Origin: Bacillota bacterium
GTDB lineage: Bacteria; Bacillota; Clostridia; Acetivibrionales; DUMC01
Assembly (NCBI GenBank): GCA_013314855.1
Contig: JABUEW010000026.1
Coordinates: forward strand, 1-42,769
DNA length: 42,769 nucleotides
Direction of reading: 5' to 3'
The position numbers and the translations under genes are program-made. Below the pieces are notes generated by a model. That model did not search any database, was not told the origin of the DNA, and was given only the letters and a program-made list of their open reading frames with translations. This document shows, piece after piece, positions 18,180 to 26,926 of the stretch (position 1 is its first letter; every line of letters starts with the position of its first letter).

Positions 18180-19262
18180 TCATTGTTTTCCTAACTGGTC
18201 CAAAATCACTTCAATAACCTTCATGGTCCCATTTCCCAAATTGCTGGCTTTCATCCTATTGATTATTGCTCTTCTTTCTTTATAAACATTTAAAGCAGTT
18301 TCCAGTAGAACAGAAGGATTTAAATCTTCTTCCCGCAAAACATAACTAAATCCCTTTTCTCTAAACGACTCTGCATTTAATATCTGGTCACCTCTACTTG
18401 CCCTCTTTGATAATGGTATAAGAAGATTAGGCTTTTTTAATGCCAGAAGCTCAAACAAGGTTGTAGCTCCGGCCCTCGATACAATCACATCCGACATTGC
18501 AAACAAATGGGGCTGTTCTTTAGTTACATATTCAAACTGTTTATATCCTTTCAAACCAAGAAGAGTATTGTCAACAGCTCCTTTCCCGCATATGTGGCAT
18601 AGCTGGAATGCAAACAGCAGTTCCTTTAATCCTGCCCTTACTACGTCATTTATAAACCTGGATCCTTGACTGCCGCCCATAATAAGCAATACCGGTTTTT
18701 CCGCCGTAAAACTGCACATCTTCCTGCCCACATTTGCATCTCCGGTAAACAACTCATTTCTTATGGGTATACCTGTCATACAGGCTTTATTCTTTTTAAC
18801 ATACTTATCAACATACTTCGCTGTTTCCGGGAAAGCATAGCATATTTTATCAGCAAAGGGAATAGACAACCTGTTTGCCAACCCGGGTGTTATATCTGAT
18901 TCATGGATGACAATAGGAATTTTAGATAAGTAAGCTGCCCATACTACAGGCGTTGCTACAAAGCCTCCCTTACTGAATATAATGTCCGGCTTTATTTTCC
19001 TTATTATCTTCATAGACTGCCACAAACCTTTTAGAATCCGTGCTGTATCTGTCAAATTTTCAAGATCAAAATACCTTCTCAATTTACCCGCAGTAATAGG
19101 GAAATATTCAACTTCCATATCCTCAATAAGTTTTTTTTCAATTCCTGTTTTAGTACCTATGTAATAAATATCAAAATTTAATTTCCTTAATTCAGGGATA
19201 AGTGCCATATTGGGCGTAACATGACCGGCAGTACCGCCGCCTGTTAAAATAATCTTTGCCAC
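18180..19262 (-). CDS. murG: MurG-like UDP-GlcNAc:lipid I transferase (orphan copy)
   Basis: A 360-aa GT28 glycosyltransferase. It starts AKIILTGGGTAGHVTPN, the donor-site glycine loop of MurG, has SKGGFVATP and HESDITPGLANR for the lipid acceptor side, and MGGSQGS at the second domain. MurG adds GlcNAc to lipid I at the membrane inner face in peptidoglycan synthesis. The start is placed at GTG 19262, since AGGAGAGG lies 9 nt before it; the TTG at 19271 sits too close to that site. It is not within a dcw cluster: no mur or fts gene adjoins it. It may therefore be a second, specialised copy, or the only copy displaced. It is convergent with the UroD-like gene 43 nt away. Confidence 0.88.
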   Translation of the reverse strand: MAKIILTGGGTAGHVTPNMALIPELRKLNFDIYYIGTKTGIEKKLIEDMEVEYFPITAGKLRRYFDLENLTDTARILKGLWQSMKIIRKIKPDIIFSKGGFVATPVVWAAYLSKIPIVIHESDITPGLANRLSIPFADKICYAFPETAKYVDKYVKKNKACMTGIPIRNELFTGDANVGRKMCSFTAEKPVLLIMGGSQGSRFINDVVRAGLKELLFAFQLCHICGKGAVDNTLLGLKGYKQFEYVTKEQPHLFAMSDVIVSRAGATTLFELLALKKPNLLIPLSKRASRGDQILNAESFREKGFSYVLREEDLNPSVLLETALNVYKERRAIINRMKASNLGNGTMKVIEVILDQLGKQ

Positions 19263-19373
19263 TTCCTTCAACCTCTCCTAACTCTATAAATAATACAACT
19301 TAATCTATTAAATTATATTTTCACATTTTAATTATATCACAGTATTTTACTCCAAAATTATATCACGGTATTT

Positions 19374-20549
19374 CTACTCTAGGCTTATAACTTTAAATTG
19401 CTTAAATAGTATGAATAAAATAACCATAATAGCGAGTAAAGCAAAGTTTACAATGGTGAAAACCAAAAGGTACTTACCAGGTTTTGAACCATTACTCTTA
19501 CAATATATCCGGAAAGAAATGAGACTTGCAAGAGAGGCAACAAGAGTGCCCATTCCACCTATATTTGCACCTACAAGCAAACCCGAATAATTATTGGTAA
19601 ACCCGGAAAGCATTACAGCAGCTGGCACATTGCTAATAAATTGACTTATTAATATTGTAATTAACATTTCACGGCCAGAAATAAGTTTCCCCAGAATGTT
19701 TATTACATCAGGCATATTTCTAGCATTACCGACAAAAATAAAGAAGCATATAAATGTTAGAAGTAAAGAATAATCTGCTTGCTTATACAATCTTTTATCT
19801 GCTATAAATACTATTACCATTAACAACACCGAAGCTATAACATAGTTTACTATATTGAACACTGATAACAAAGTTAATAGAAAAAGAGCAGAATACAAAA
19901 CTAATTCCTTTGTGTTACTAATCTTTACAATTTCTAAGCCAGTTACATCTACTGGCTCATTTTTTATAGCAAGTATACAGGTAAAGACAAGCAAACCTCC
20001 AATAACAACTACTGGTAACGTGGCAGTAAAAAAGTCGGCAGGAACTATATTGTAAAAAGAATATAGGTATAAGTTCTGAGGATTACCAACAGGTGTCATG
20101 GTACTTCCAATATTAGCTGCCGCTGTCTGTAACGTGATTATCCCAATAGCGAATTTCTCTTTTCCGGATAAAAATAACACAGACAGTGTAAATGGTACAA
20201 ACGCAATGAGAGCTACATCATTTGTAATAAGCATGGATGAGAAAAAACACAAAGCTATCAGTACTAAGGCCAGTTCCCTTGTATTCTTTGTTCTTTTTAA
20301 GAGCCATACGGCAGCTGCCGAGAATAAGTTCAACTTTATAAAGCCACTTATTACAAGCATTAGGCATAAAAGTAAAAGAATCACCTTGGTATCAATATAT
20401 TTTAGATAATTAAGGGAAGGATGGACAAAAAAGCAAGAAATAAGCGCAACTAAACTCGCACATAAAAGCACGACTTGCGATTTTATGAATTGTGTAAATA
20501 CATTAAGCAAATTTACTTTATTAACCTTTTCTATTATTTTACTTTCCAT
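19374..20549 (-). CDS. ArsB/CitM-type anion or organic-acid permease
   Basis: A 391-aa integral membrane protein with about ten hydrophobic segments. It carries the paired signature regions of the ArsB/NhaD/SLC13-like ion transporter superfamily: LITNDVALIAFVPF plus TPVGNPQNLYLY in the first half, and ISNVPAAVMLSGF plus GANIGGMGTLVASLASL in the second. Substrates in this group range from arsenite to citrate and sodium/proton, and the sequence does not decide. No arsenic genes are adjacent. The gene follows a truncated TIM-barrel fragment by 32 nt and may use that gene's promoter; its own ribosome binding site is weak. Confidence 0.8.
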   Translation of the reverse strand: MESKIIEKVNKVNLLNVFTQFIKSQVVLLCASLVALISCFFVHPSLNYLKYIDTKVILLLLCLMLVISGFIKLNLFSAAAVWLLKRTKNTRELALVLIALCFFSSMLITNDVALIAFVPFTLSVLFLSGKEKFAIGIITLQTAAANIGSTMTPVGNPQNLYLYSFYNIVPADFFTATLPVVVIGGLLVFTCILAIKNEPVDVTGLEIVKISNTKELVLYSALFLLTLLSVFNIVNYVIASVLLMVIVFIADKRLYKQADYSLLLTFICFFIFVGNARNMPDVINILGKLISGREMLITILISQFISNVPAAVMLSGFTNNYSGLLVGANIGGMGTLVASLASLISFRIYCKSNGSKPGKYLLVFTIVNFALLAIMVILFILFKQFKVISLE

Positions 20550-20581
20550 AAACTTATTTCACTCACCATCAAATCATATCA

Positions 20582-20779
20582 CTAAACTATCTTGACAATT
20601 TCAGAAACCCTTTGATTTGTCAAGTCCGAAATATCCGACGTTCCGTTATATACCCAATAATTACAATCTTTTTGGGAAAAACAGAGCTCAGTACACTTAA
20701 ACCCATGCTTTACCATAGTTTCAGCTGCTTCCTGGGTCGTCATATTTTTGAAACTCCGTGTAACAATTCCAATATTCAT
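20582..20779 (-). pseudogene. N-terminal fragment of a xylose-isomerase-like TIM-barrel protein
   Basis: The 65-aa ORF starts MNIGIVTRSFKNMTTQEAAE with AGGAG upstream. It carries the first strand-helix unit of the sugar phosphate isomerase/epimerase (AP-endonuclease-2-like) family, ending at NQRVSEIVKIV followed by TAG. Full members have ~270-300 aa, so about three quarters is gone; the DNA downstream leads straight into the permease gene. It is a deletion remnant and no activity is expected. Confidence 0.7.
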
Positions 20780-21205
20780 AAGAATTCTCCTCTCAACAAG
20801 AATATATCTTAGATTTTTAGTTTGTAAAACAGATAAATTTTAGCATACTGTAATTCTGTTTTCAATTTTAAATTTCCTGTTATTTTTAAAGCTATCACAT
20901 ATAATCTATCATACAGATAAGAGAAATACGGCCGCGAGGAGTATTGTAATCTTTTCATTATAAAGGAGCTTTATTAACTTCTTTTTATCTATTGGATAAG
21001 TATATAAGAGACTATGTTTGTAAAGAAAGGTATGAAGTGCATGTGTAGAACAGAAAAATGAAGAATAATAAGATAAAAACTAAAATTATTCTTACAATAT
21101 TATAACAATATGTGTTATAATTCAATTGTGTTATGATATTTAAATGAAAAACTTAGTTTAATTGCAAATAAATTAGTATTTTTATGAGCAAGGTGATGTT
21201 TAACA
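20780..21205. other. AT-rich intergenic region upstream of the PLD-type gene
   Basis: There is no convincing gene here. The end nearest the PLD-type gene contains two similar direct repeats, GTGTTATAAT and GTGTTATGAT (about 21112-21137), which overlap likely -10 elements and might bind a regulator. A GC-rich spot near 20930 (GGCCGCGAGGAG) stands out but encodes nothing visible. Confidence 0.3.
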
Positions 21206-21994
21206 GTGGTTGAAATAATAAGCGAACCTATAGGTGATAGGTTTTTTAATTTAGTTACAGATAGCAAAAATAAAATTCGGCTATGTGCTCCCTATATAAA
21301 GGAACCTATAATAAATAAAATATATTGTAATAAAAGACCTTATACAAAAGTAGAAATAATTTCTAATTTTAGTTTACCTAATTTTTACAATAAATCTTCA
21401 GATATTGAAGCTTTTAAAATCCCAATAAAAAATAAAGATAAGGTATATAATTGTCAGACACTTCATGCTAAGATTTATATTTTTGATGATAAGTATACAA
21501 TAATAACTTCATCAAATCTTACTTCGGCAGGATTTGAAAGAAATACAGAGTATGGCATTTTTATCAATGATTATATTTTAGTAAATCAAACAGTCAATGA
21601 TTTTAAAACTATTTGCCAAAAAGAAAATACAGGAGAAGTTAACGAAAACATAATTAATAGGATACAATCTATTTTAGAAAATATTTATTCGCCTAAAATA
21701 CTAGGTTTCAATATAAATGAACATACTGAGGCGGATAGCGTTTTACATGTGGATACAGAACTATTAACAAGTAATTTCAATAATTGGCAAAAGAAAACAT
21801 TTAAAGTTATTAACTTAATAAATAAAAATGAGTTTTCACTATCTGACGTATATGCTTATGAAAGTGTTTTTGCCGAAGCTTTTCCAAATAACAATACTAT
21901 TAGAGATAGTATAAGAAGAAATCTTCAAGAATTGAGAGATTTAGGCTTAATTAAGTTCTATGGAAATGGTATGTATAAAAAATTGTGGGGTTAA
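21206..21994 (+). CDS. PLD-fold protein with C-terminal winged helix, possible restriction-type nuclease
   Basis: The N-terminal ~125 residues form a phospholipase-D-like domain with one HKD-type motif: LHAKIYIFDDKYTIITSSNL, with His87, Lys89 and Asp94/95, then SSNLTSAGF and Glu115. The C-terminal ~60 residues (EFSLSDVYAYESVFAEAFP, then IRDSIRRNLQELRDLGLI, GNGMYKKLW) look like the winged-helix tail seen on Dam-replacing and other restriction-associated proteins. Single-HKD PLD nucleases act as dimers; BfiI is a restriction enzyme with this catalytic fold. The GTG start at 21206 has AAGGTGAT about 10 nt upstream. No methyltransferase adjoins it, and it is very AT-rich, so horizontal origin is likely. 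A repair or defence nuclease is the best guess. Confidence 0.65.
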   Translation: MVEIISEPIGDRFFNLVTDSKNKIRLCAPYIKEPIINKIYCNKRPYTKVEIISNFSLPNFYNKSSDIEAFKIPIKNKDKVYNCQTLHAKIYIFDDKYTIITSSNLTSAGFERNTEYGIFINDYILVNQTVNDFKTICQKENTGEVNENIINRIQSILENIYSPKILGFNINEHTEADSVLHVDTELLTSNFNNWQKKTFKVINLINKNEFSLSDVYAYESVFAEAFPNNNTIRDSIRRNLQELRDLGLIKFYGNGMYKKLWG

Positions 21995-22132
21995 ATAAGA
22001 CCTTACTATTATGTAGTTGCTTCTTTCCCTTGTCCCAGACAGACTTTACTTTCCAGATATAAGTGACATGTATTTTCTTTTTTGACTTAATGAACGCGAT
22101 ACACCATATAATAATTTTTTCATATCTATCTT

Positions 22133-22720
22133 TTACTTCCGATTATGTTTGAGATTCTTTCTTTTGGTCACTGAGAAACCAAAATATCCAAGGGATTGTT
22201 TCAAATTCCGGTATTCTCCATGCAAAAAGCATATAAGCCCCGCTTTCTCAAGACAAAGCTTCCCATTTTTGTCCAGCAACTTCTCGTCTACATTAACAGC
22301 AACAATTTCTCCTATAAACATAACATGGGAGCCAAGCTCAATAGCATCTCTTACTACACACTCAATGTTCACCGGGCTTTCTCCAATAAGCGGTACGTCT
22401 ACTTTAGAGGCTTTTTCAGCAGTAAGTTTCATAGCATCAAACTTATCTACATCACGGCCTGATTTTACTCCGCAATAGTCTGCAGCAAAAGCTAACTTTT
22501 CAGTAGTCAGGTTGATTACAAACTGGCCTGTTTCTTTTATTAATTGATAAGAATAACGCTCTTTCCGTACTGAAATTGACACCATGGGAGGTTTGGAATT
22601 GACAGTTCCCACCCATGCAAGGGTTATAATATTAGGCTTTTCATTCTTTCCCATACATGTAACCATTACCACCGGTACCGGATTTAGAATTGCCGATGGT
22701 TTCCAAACCTGCTTTGCCAT
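22133..22720 (-). CDS. Flavin reductase family FMN-binding protein
   Basis: The 195-aa protein fits the flavin reductase-like / split-barrel FMN-binding family: VTCMGKNEKPNIITLAWVGT, then PPMVSISVRKERYSYQLI, and FVINLTTEKLAFAADYCGV. These anaerobe proteins bind FMN and pass electrons; many act as flavoredoxins. The start ATG 22720 follows GGAGG by 7 nt. It is monocistronic. The gap to the divergent cupin gene (22721-22994) is AT-rich and contains only promoter-like sequence. Confidence 0.85.
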   Translation of the reverse strand: MAKQVWKPSAILNPVPVVMVTCMGKNEKPNIITLAWVGTVNSKPPMVSISVRKERYSYQLIKETGQFVINLTTEKLAFAADYCGVKSGRDVDKFDAMKLTAEKASKVDVPLIGESPVNIECVVRDAIELGSHVMFIGEIVAVNVDEKLLDKNGKLCLEKAGLICFLHGEYRNLKQSLGYFGFSVTKRKNLKHNRK

Positions 22721-22994
22721 TTGAGTTCCTCCATCTTTTCTATAATAATTATAATATGTTTATTATAAGTTTTATCATAACTTATTAATTACCGAATTTC
22801 AATGTTCAGTATAAATGGAAGCATTTTCTTCATAAAAATAAAATGCGCCCGTATAAATTAAGTATTACATACTTATTTATACATTATTTTTTTATACTTA
22901 GAGGATTTATAAGTTTTATGTAGAAATACTAAAAAGTAAGTTTTTAATTTAAATAATAAAAAAATGAATGATTTAAAAGAGAGGGTGATTTTCC

Positions 22995-23342
22995 ATGATA
23001 AAAAGAAGCGATGAAATGGTAAAGGAAATAAGGAACCGGATGAGAGGCGGAAACGGTGATGTTGAAATATGCCATATATTTAAGCAGGATGAATTGAAAG
23101 GGAAATCAAGGCTTTTTGCAAAAATCACATTGGAACCCGGTTGCTCAATAGGTCCTCATGAGCATGTTAATGAAGAAGAAATATTCTATATCCTGAAGGG
23201 TACTGCAACAGTGGACGACAATGGGAAAATAAGCCGGCTTAATCCGGGGGATGCATTACTTACGGGTGGAGGAGCTATGCATTCAATTGCAAACGCCGGT
23301 AATGAAATCCTCGAACTGATGGCTGTGATTATTCTTTATTAA
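22995..23342 (+). CDS. Small cupin-domain protein
   Basis: The 115-aa single-domain cupin has the two family motifs: GPHEHVNEEEIFYILKG (metal ligands His-x-His and Glu) and the second motif around GGAMHSI with one His. The substrate is unknown. The ATG is preceded by GAGGGTGAT. It converges on the citrate synthase gene with a GCTTGGCA/TGCCAAGC hairpin between them. Confidence 0.82.
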   Translation: MIKRSDEMVKEIRNRMRGGNGDVEICHIFKQDELKGKSRLFAKITLEPGCSIGPHEHVNEEEIFYILKGTATVDDNGKISRLNPGDALLTGGGAMHSIANAGNEILELMAVIILY

Positions 23343-23370
23343 ATTAAATTGACACTTATTAAAACCCCTT

Positions 23371-23393
23371 GCTTGGCATAATAACTGCCAAGC
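23371..23393. terminator. Bidirectional hairpin between the cupin and citrate synthase genes
   Basis: GCTTGGCA (23371-23378) and TGCCAAGC (23386-23393) are perfectly complementary around a 7-nt loop, in the 62-nt gap between two convergent stop codons. The flanking U-runs are weak, so termination efficiency is uncertain. Confidence 0.55.
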
Positions 23394-23404
23394 ACTTGGG
23401 CTTC

Positions 23405-24790
23405 TTATTCAACTCTGCTCTGTCTCATTGAAAGCAGCTCGGGGAAATACTGCTTGGCAAGGAATTCCATCTCTGCATCACCAATAACAGTAGTTCTGCC
23501 ATTTTCATATTCTTTATCAATCCATTGCTTGATCAAAGCAATTTTTTCGTTCCTTTTATCAATAGCCTTGTCGCCTTTAAGTGAAAAATAGTTGTTCAAC
23601 CATGCAGCAATTCCGGCTAATCCTGAATGTGCATCCACTACGACAACAGGAGGTTTACCCAAAATTTTAGTTGTATCAAATATGTTATAAATTTCTTCAT
23701 CCTTTAAAAGACCGTCTGCATGAATTCCCGCCCTTGTAGCATTAAAAGCTCTTCCAACAAAAGGTGTCCTGGGAGGTATTTCATAGTTGAGTTCATTTTC
23801 AAAATATTCTGCAATTTCCGTTATTACCCTTAAATTCATTCCCCCATCATTTCCCCGAAGCTGTACATATTCAATTACCATTGCTTCTAGGGGAGTGTTT
23901 CCTGTCCTTTCGCCAATTCCCAACAGTGAAGTATTGACAGCTGAAGCACCATAGAGCCAGGCAGTAGTAGAATTGGTTACAGTGCGATAAAAATCATTAT
24001 GTCCGTGCCATTCCAGCCATTCTGAAGGGACCTCGCCATAATTTACTAAACCGTAAATAATTTGAGGTACACTTCTCGGCAAAGCTACACCGGGTATGCT
24101 TACACCAAGGCCCAGAGTATCACAGGCTCTTACCTTTACAGGTATTCCAGCCTGCTTTGATAGTTCCATTAACTTATTTGCAAATGGAAGAACAAAACCA
24201 TAAAAATCAGCCCTGGTAATATCCTCAAAATGGCACCTGGGAATAATACCCGCTTCTAAGGCTGCTATAACTATTTCCAAATAACTATTCATAGCCTGGG
24301 TCCTGTTCATTTTCAATTTCTTAAATATATGGTAGTCAGAACAAGAAACAAGAATTCCTGTTTCTTTTATACCTATTTCTTTAACTAATTGAAAATCTTC
24401 TTTTCTGGCCCTGATCCACGCAGTAACCTGGGGAAAGTCATAGCCCTTTTCCATGCATTTTACTACAGCTTCCCTATCTTTTTTTGAATAAACAAAAAAT
24501 TCACTTTGTTTAATAATGCCGCTTCCATTGTCCAATTTGTGCAGTAAATCAAACAATTTGCATATCTCTTCCACAGTATACGGAGAACGCGACTGTTGTC
24601 CATCTCTAAAAGTAGTATCAGTTATACAGAGATTTTCAGGAATATTCATAGGAACAATCCTATGGTTAAACACTAATCTTGGAACTTCATTGTACGGATA
24701 TATGTTGCGAAATAGATTAGCCTCCTTTACATCTCTGTATTGAAATTCTATCTCCATCATTCTTGTAGATTTATTGTATTTAACGTTCAC
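23405..24790 (-). CDS. Probable (Re)-citrate synthase, isopropylmalate-synthase-like
   Basis: A 461-aa HMGL/DRE-TIM protein of the isopropylmalate/homocitrate synthase superfamily. The active-site entry is CITDTTFRDGQQSR (about 55-68) in place of the DTTLRDGEQ of LeuA. Metal ligands are HGHND (262-266), followed by GIGERTGNTPLE (291-302). It has a ~50-residue N-terminal extension and no LeuA C-terminal regulatory domain. This layout and the FRDGQQ form match, as far as I recall, the Re-citrate synthase described in Clostridium kluyveri, which condenses acetyl-CoA and oxaloacetate in anaerobes lacking GltA, feeding 2-oxoglutarate and glutamate. The GTG start 24790 has AAAGGAGG 6 nt upstream. 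A c-di-AMP riboswitch and terminator precede it. Homocitrate or another alpha-isopropylmalate-like reaction remains possible. Confidence 0.75.
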   Translation of the reverse strand: MNVKYNKSTRMMEIEFQYRDVKEANLFRNIYPYNEVPRLVFNHRIVPMNIPENLCITDTTFRDGQQSRSPYTVEEICKLFDLLHKLDNGSGIIKQSEFFVYSKKDREAVVKCMEKGYDFPQVTAWIRARKEDFQLVKEIGIKETGILVSCSDYHIFKKLKMNRTQAMNSYLEIVIAALEAGIIPRCHFEDITRADFYGFVLPFANKLMELSKQAGIPVKVRACDTLGLGVSIPGVALPRSVPQIIYGLVNYGEVPSEWLEWHGHNDFYRTVTNSTTAWLYGASAVNTSLLGIGERTGNTPLEAMVIEYVQLRGNDGGMNLRVITEIAEYFENELNYEIPPRTPFVGRAFNATRAGIHADGLLKDEEIYNIFDTTKILGKPPVVVVDAHSGLAGIAAWLNNYFSLKGDKAIDKRNEKIALIKQWIDKEYENGRTTVIGDAEMEFLAKQYFPELLSMRQSRVE

Positions 24791-24995
24791 AATATACCTC
24801 CTTTTCTAAATTTTACCATGTTATTATTTATGAAATTAGACCATTGGACAAAGCAGGATTTCTCAAAATAACTTTAAACCTGAACTTTATACCTGCCTCT
24901 CCTTTTAACAATCTTATACAAAACTTAAAATTCATCACTTTGGACTAAAACATGATAGAAACAAAGAGTAAAGCAAAGACTATCATTTAAAATTA

Positions 24996-25034
24996 AAAGC
25001 GGTTATCACCTAACCCGTTTGTGAAAACCGCTTT
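24996..25034 (-). terminator. Intrinsic terminator of the c-di-AMP riboswitch
   Basis: On the minus strand, AAAGCGGTTTTCAC and GTGATAACCGCTTT pair over 14 bp with one mismatch, followed by TTTTAATTTT. It begins 25 nt after the riboswitch core and ~205 nt before the citrate synthase start, the normal place for the expression platform. The leader between it and the gene (24791-24995) contains nothing else recognisable. Confidence 0.75.
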
Positions 25035-25059
25035 AAGGTAAAAGTCTCCCCCTTCCCCT

Positions 25060-25204
25060 CAAAGCTTCCGAGGTTAGCTGACGGATTCGGGCCGAAAGGA
25101 ATTAGCCCTACCGGAATGTCCAGCGGTTTTCTACCGTAGACCTTTACCGGATTCACCCCAGTATATTGGTTCCCCCGTATCCTGTAATTGAGTTATTTTA
25201 CAGG
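25060..25204 (-). ncRNA. Cyclic di-AMP riboswitch (ydaO/yuaA type)
   Basis: On the minus strand the conserved blocks occur in order: a 5' hairpin CCTGTAAAA...TTACAGG (25204-25181); GGGGGAACCAAT; GGGGTGAATCCGG; GGTAGGGCTAA; then CGAATCCGTCAGCTAACCTCG (25089-25069). These blocks and their spacing are the ydaO-yuaA signature, whose ligand is c-di-AMP and which usually turns expression off when ligand is bound. Known targets are mostly potassium transport, osmolyte uptake and cell-wall hydrolases. Here the next gene downstream is the probable Re-citrate synthase, not one of those. Confidence 0.93.
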
Positions 25205-25324
25205 AATTCAGCATTCACAACCTATTAGTTTATGTTATGAATTAATTTATGTTCTTGTGGTTTATTTCTTAATACAACTATTAAACTTCGTAATTATACT
25301 CTATTATATTCTATTATAGATTAT

Positions 25325-25353
25325 ATTTTATCATAAAAAATATAGGTTTACAA
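25325..25353 (-). promoter_or_regulatory. Candidate sigma-A promoter of the riboswitch transcript
   Basis: On the minus strand, TTGTAA (25353-25348) and TAAAAT (25330-25325) are separated by 17 nt, upstream of the riboswitch and downstream of the hydrolase stop at 25377. Transcription would start near 25318 and give a ~530-nt leader. Several alternative TATAAT-like boxes lie in the same AT-rich stretch. Confidence 0.4.
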
Positions 25354-25376
25354 TTATTTTTTGAAGGTATTTCTTG

Positions 25377-26339
25377 TTATTCACCACAAACATACTTATT
25401 TAGAAACTCAGCAATCTTTTTCTCATACCCTTCCTTATCAACGTTATATGCAGTGCCATGGCTGGCTCCGTCAACTATAAACAGTTCCTTTTCACTGCTG
25501 CAATTTTCGTACAACTTGTATACCATTTCCAAGGGCACAAAACTATCTTTACTTCCATGTATGAAAAGGATAGGGGTTTTTGATTTGCTTACCTGCCGTA
25601 ATGAAGAAGCCTCTTCAAAGTAGTACCCAGCCCTTATTTTTGTAAGAATGCTGGTGCTTTGCAAGAGAGGAAATGCAGGCAAGTGATACATTCTCTTAAA
25701 TTGGTATGCCAGCTGTTCCTTCACAGATGTATATGCACAATCGGATATAATAGCCTTTACATTACCCGGAAGCTGCTCTCCACTTGTCATAAGTACAGTG
25801 GCTCCCCCCATGGAAACCCCGTGAAGGACAATTTCCGCATTGTCTCCAACACGGTCAATAATATATTCAATCCACTTTACATAATCTTTTCTGTCATGCC
25901 AACCAAATCCTATATAATTGCCTTCGCTGCTGCCATGCCCTCTAGCATCGGGCATAAGTATGTTATATCCAAGGGTTTCATAAAAAAACTTTGCATAAAC
26001 TCCCATTGCTTTTGCCCACGAAGAGTAACCATGAGCAAGTATTGCCGTCCTGTTTGTTGGAGTTTTAGCTTCAAGATAGTACCCATGCAATTTTAAGCCG
26101 TCAAAGGATGTTATTTCAACCTCTTCAAATTCCTGTTCATAAACCCAGTTGCTATCAGTTTGTTCCATTTGGGCTACAGATAGGATCTCGACTGAGGCTT
26201 GCAGGTCTTCACTATCCCGTAAAAACTCTTTTGTATTACGGGCTATAGCTACTTTGTAAAAATAAAAACTACCGGTTATATCTCCTACAAGCAAAATAAT
26301 AATAAAAATTACCAGCAATACTTTTGTTAACATTTTCAT
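25377..26339 (-). CDS. Membrane-anchored alpha/beta hydrolase
   Basis: The 320-aa protein begins with one hydrophobic segment (residues ~4-28, VLLVIFIIILLVGDITGSF), consistent with an anchor and an outward-facing catalytic domain. The hydrolase core has the oxyanion motif LAHGYSSW, nucleophile elbow GVSMGG, the acid in HGSKDSFVP and the base in GASHG. It resembles the BAAT/YfhR-type Hydrolase_4 family of clostridia; substrates are unknown but are thought to be esters of lipids or cell-surface molecules. Either ATG 26339 or ATG 26333 could be used; AGGA lies close upstream. It is transcribed towards the riboswitch but stops ~170 nt before it. Confidence 0.8.
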   Translation of the reverse strand: MKMLTKVLLVIFIIILLVGDITGSFYFYKVAIARNTKEFLRDSEDLQASVEILSVAQMEQTDSNWVYEQEFEEVEITSFDGLKLHGYYLEAKTPTNRTAILAHGYSSWAKAMGVYAKFFYETLGYNILMPDARGHGSSEGNYIGFGWHDRKDYVKWIEYIIDRVGDNAEIVLHGVSMGGATVLMTSGEQLPGNVKAIISDCAYTSVKEQLAYQFKRMYHLPAFPLLQSTSILTKIRAGYYFEEASSLRQVSKSKTPILFIHGSKDSFVPLEMVYKLYENCSSEKELFIVDGASHGTAYNVDKEGYEKKIAEFLNKYVCGE

Positions 26340-26462
26340 CTTTTCCTGCTATCCTCATAAATACATTTTTTAGTGCTATTTAGTGCTATTATTAGATCGC
26401 AGATATAATAACATATACAACCGCAGTATTCAATTGTATTTACCATAAAATGCAGTGGTATA

Positions 26463-26926
26463 TTATGGTTTAGCGTACCCTGAAAAGTATCTTTTCCTTT
26501 TAAATTTTGCAGCAAATACTATACCGGCTACCATAAACAAGAAACATACTACTAGCATGGGCATAAGACGCGCATACTGTTGCAAAATCCCTCTGAAACT
26601 AGTATTTCCCTCGTTATGCAACTGATTATTATTTATATTACCCCGAGCCATATTATCCCGGGGGAAACCGCCCTGCCCGTCAGGGAAATTATCCTGTCCC
26701 CTGGGAAATCTGCCTTGCCCGCCTGGCAAGCCGCCCTGTACGTTAGGCAAACCGCCCTGCTGATCCGGAAAGCCGCCTTGCACGTTCGGAAAACCGTCTT
26801 GTCCATCCAAAATTTCTCCCTGCCTGTCTGCAAAAACTCTCTGTCCATCTGCCGGAAAGTTGTCCGCCTGTCTATCATTTTGTTGTTGAGGATTAAAGTT
26901 ATGTTTCGGGAATTTTAATTTGACAC
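26463..26926 (-). pseudogene. C-terminal tail of a Gly/Pro/Gln-rich membrane protein
   Basis: The minus frame holds imperfect repeats of the form GGFPDGQG/GGLPNVQG (about 26660-26830), then a hydrophobic helix (MPMLVVCFLFMVAGIVFAA) and a basic end KFKRKRYFSGYAKP. The frame upstream of ~26926 is only the antisense of a histidine kinase, so the original N-terminus is lost. Such repeat tails followed by a membrane helix occur at the ends of some clostridial CotH-like surface proteins; that link is a guess. The repeats are about 8 residues long, so the gene is prone to slippage. Confidence 0.5.
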
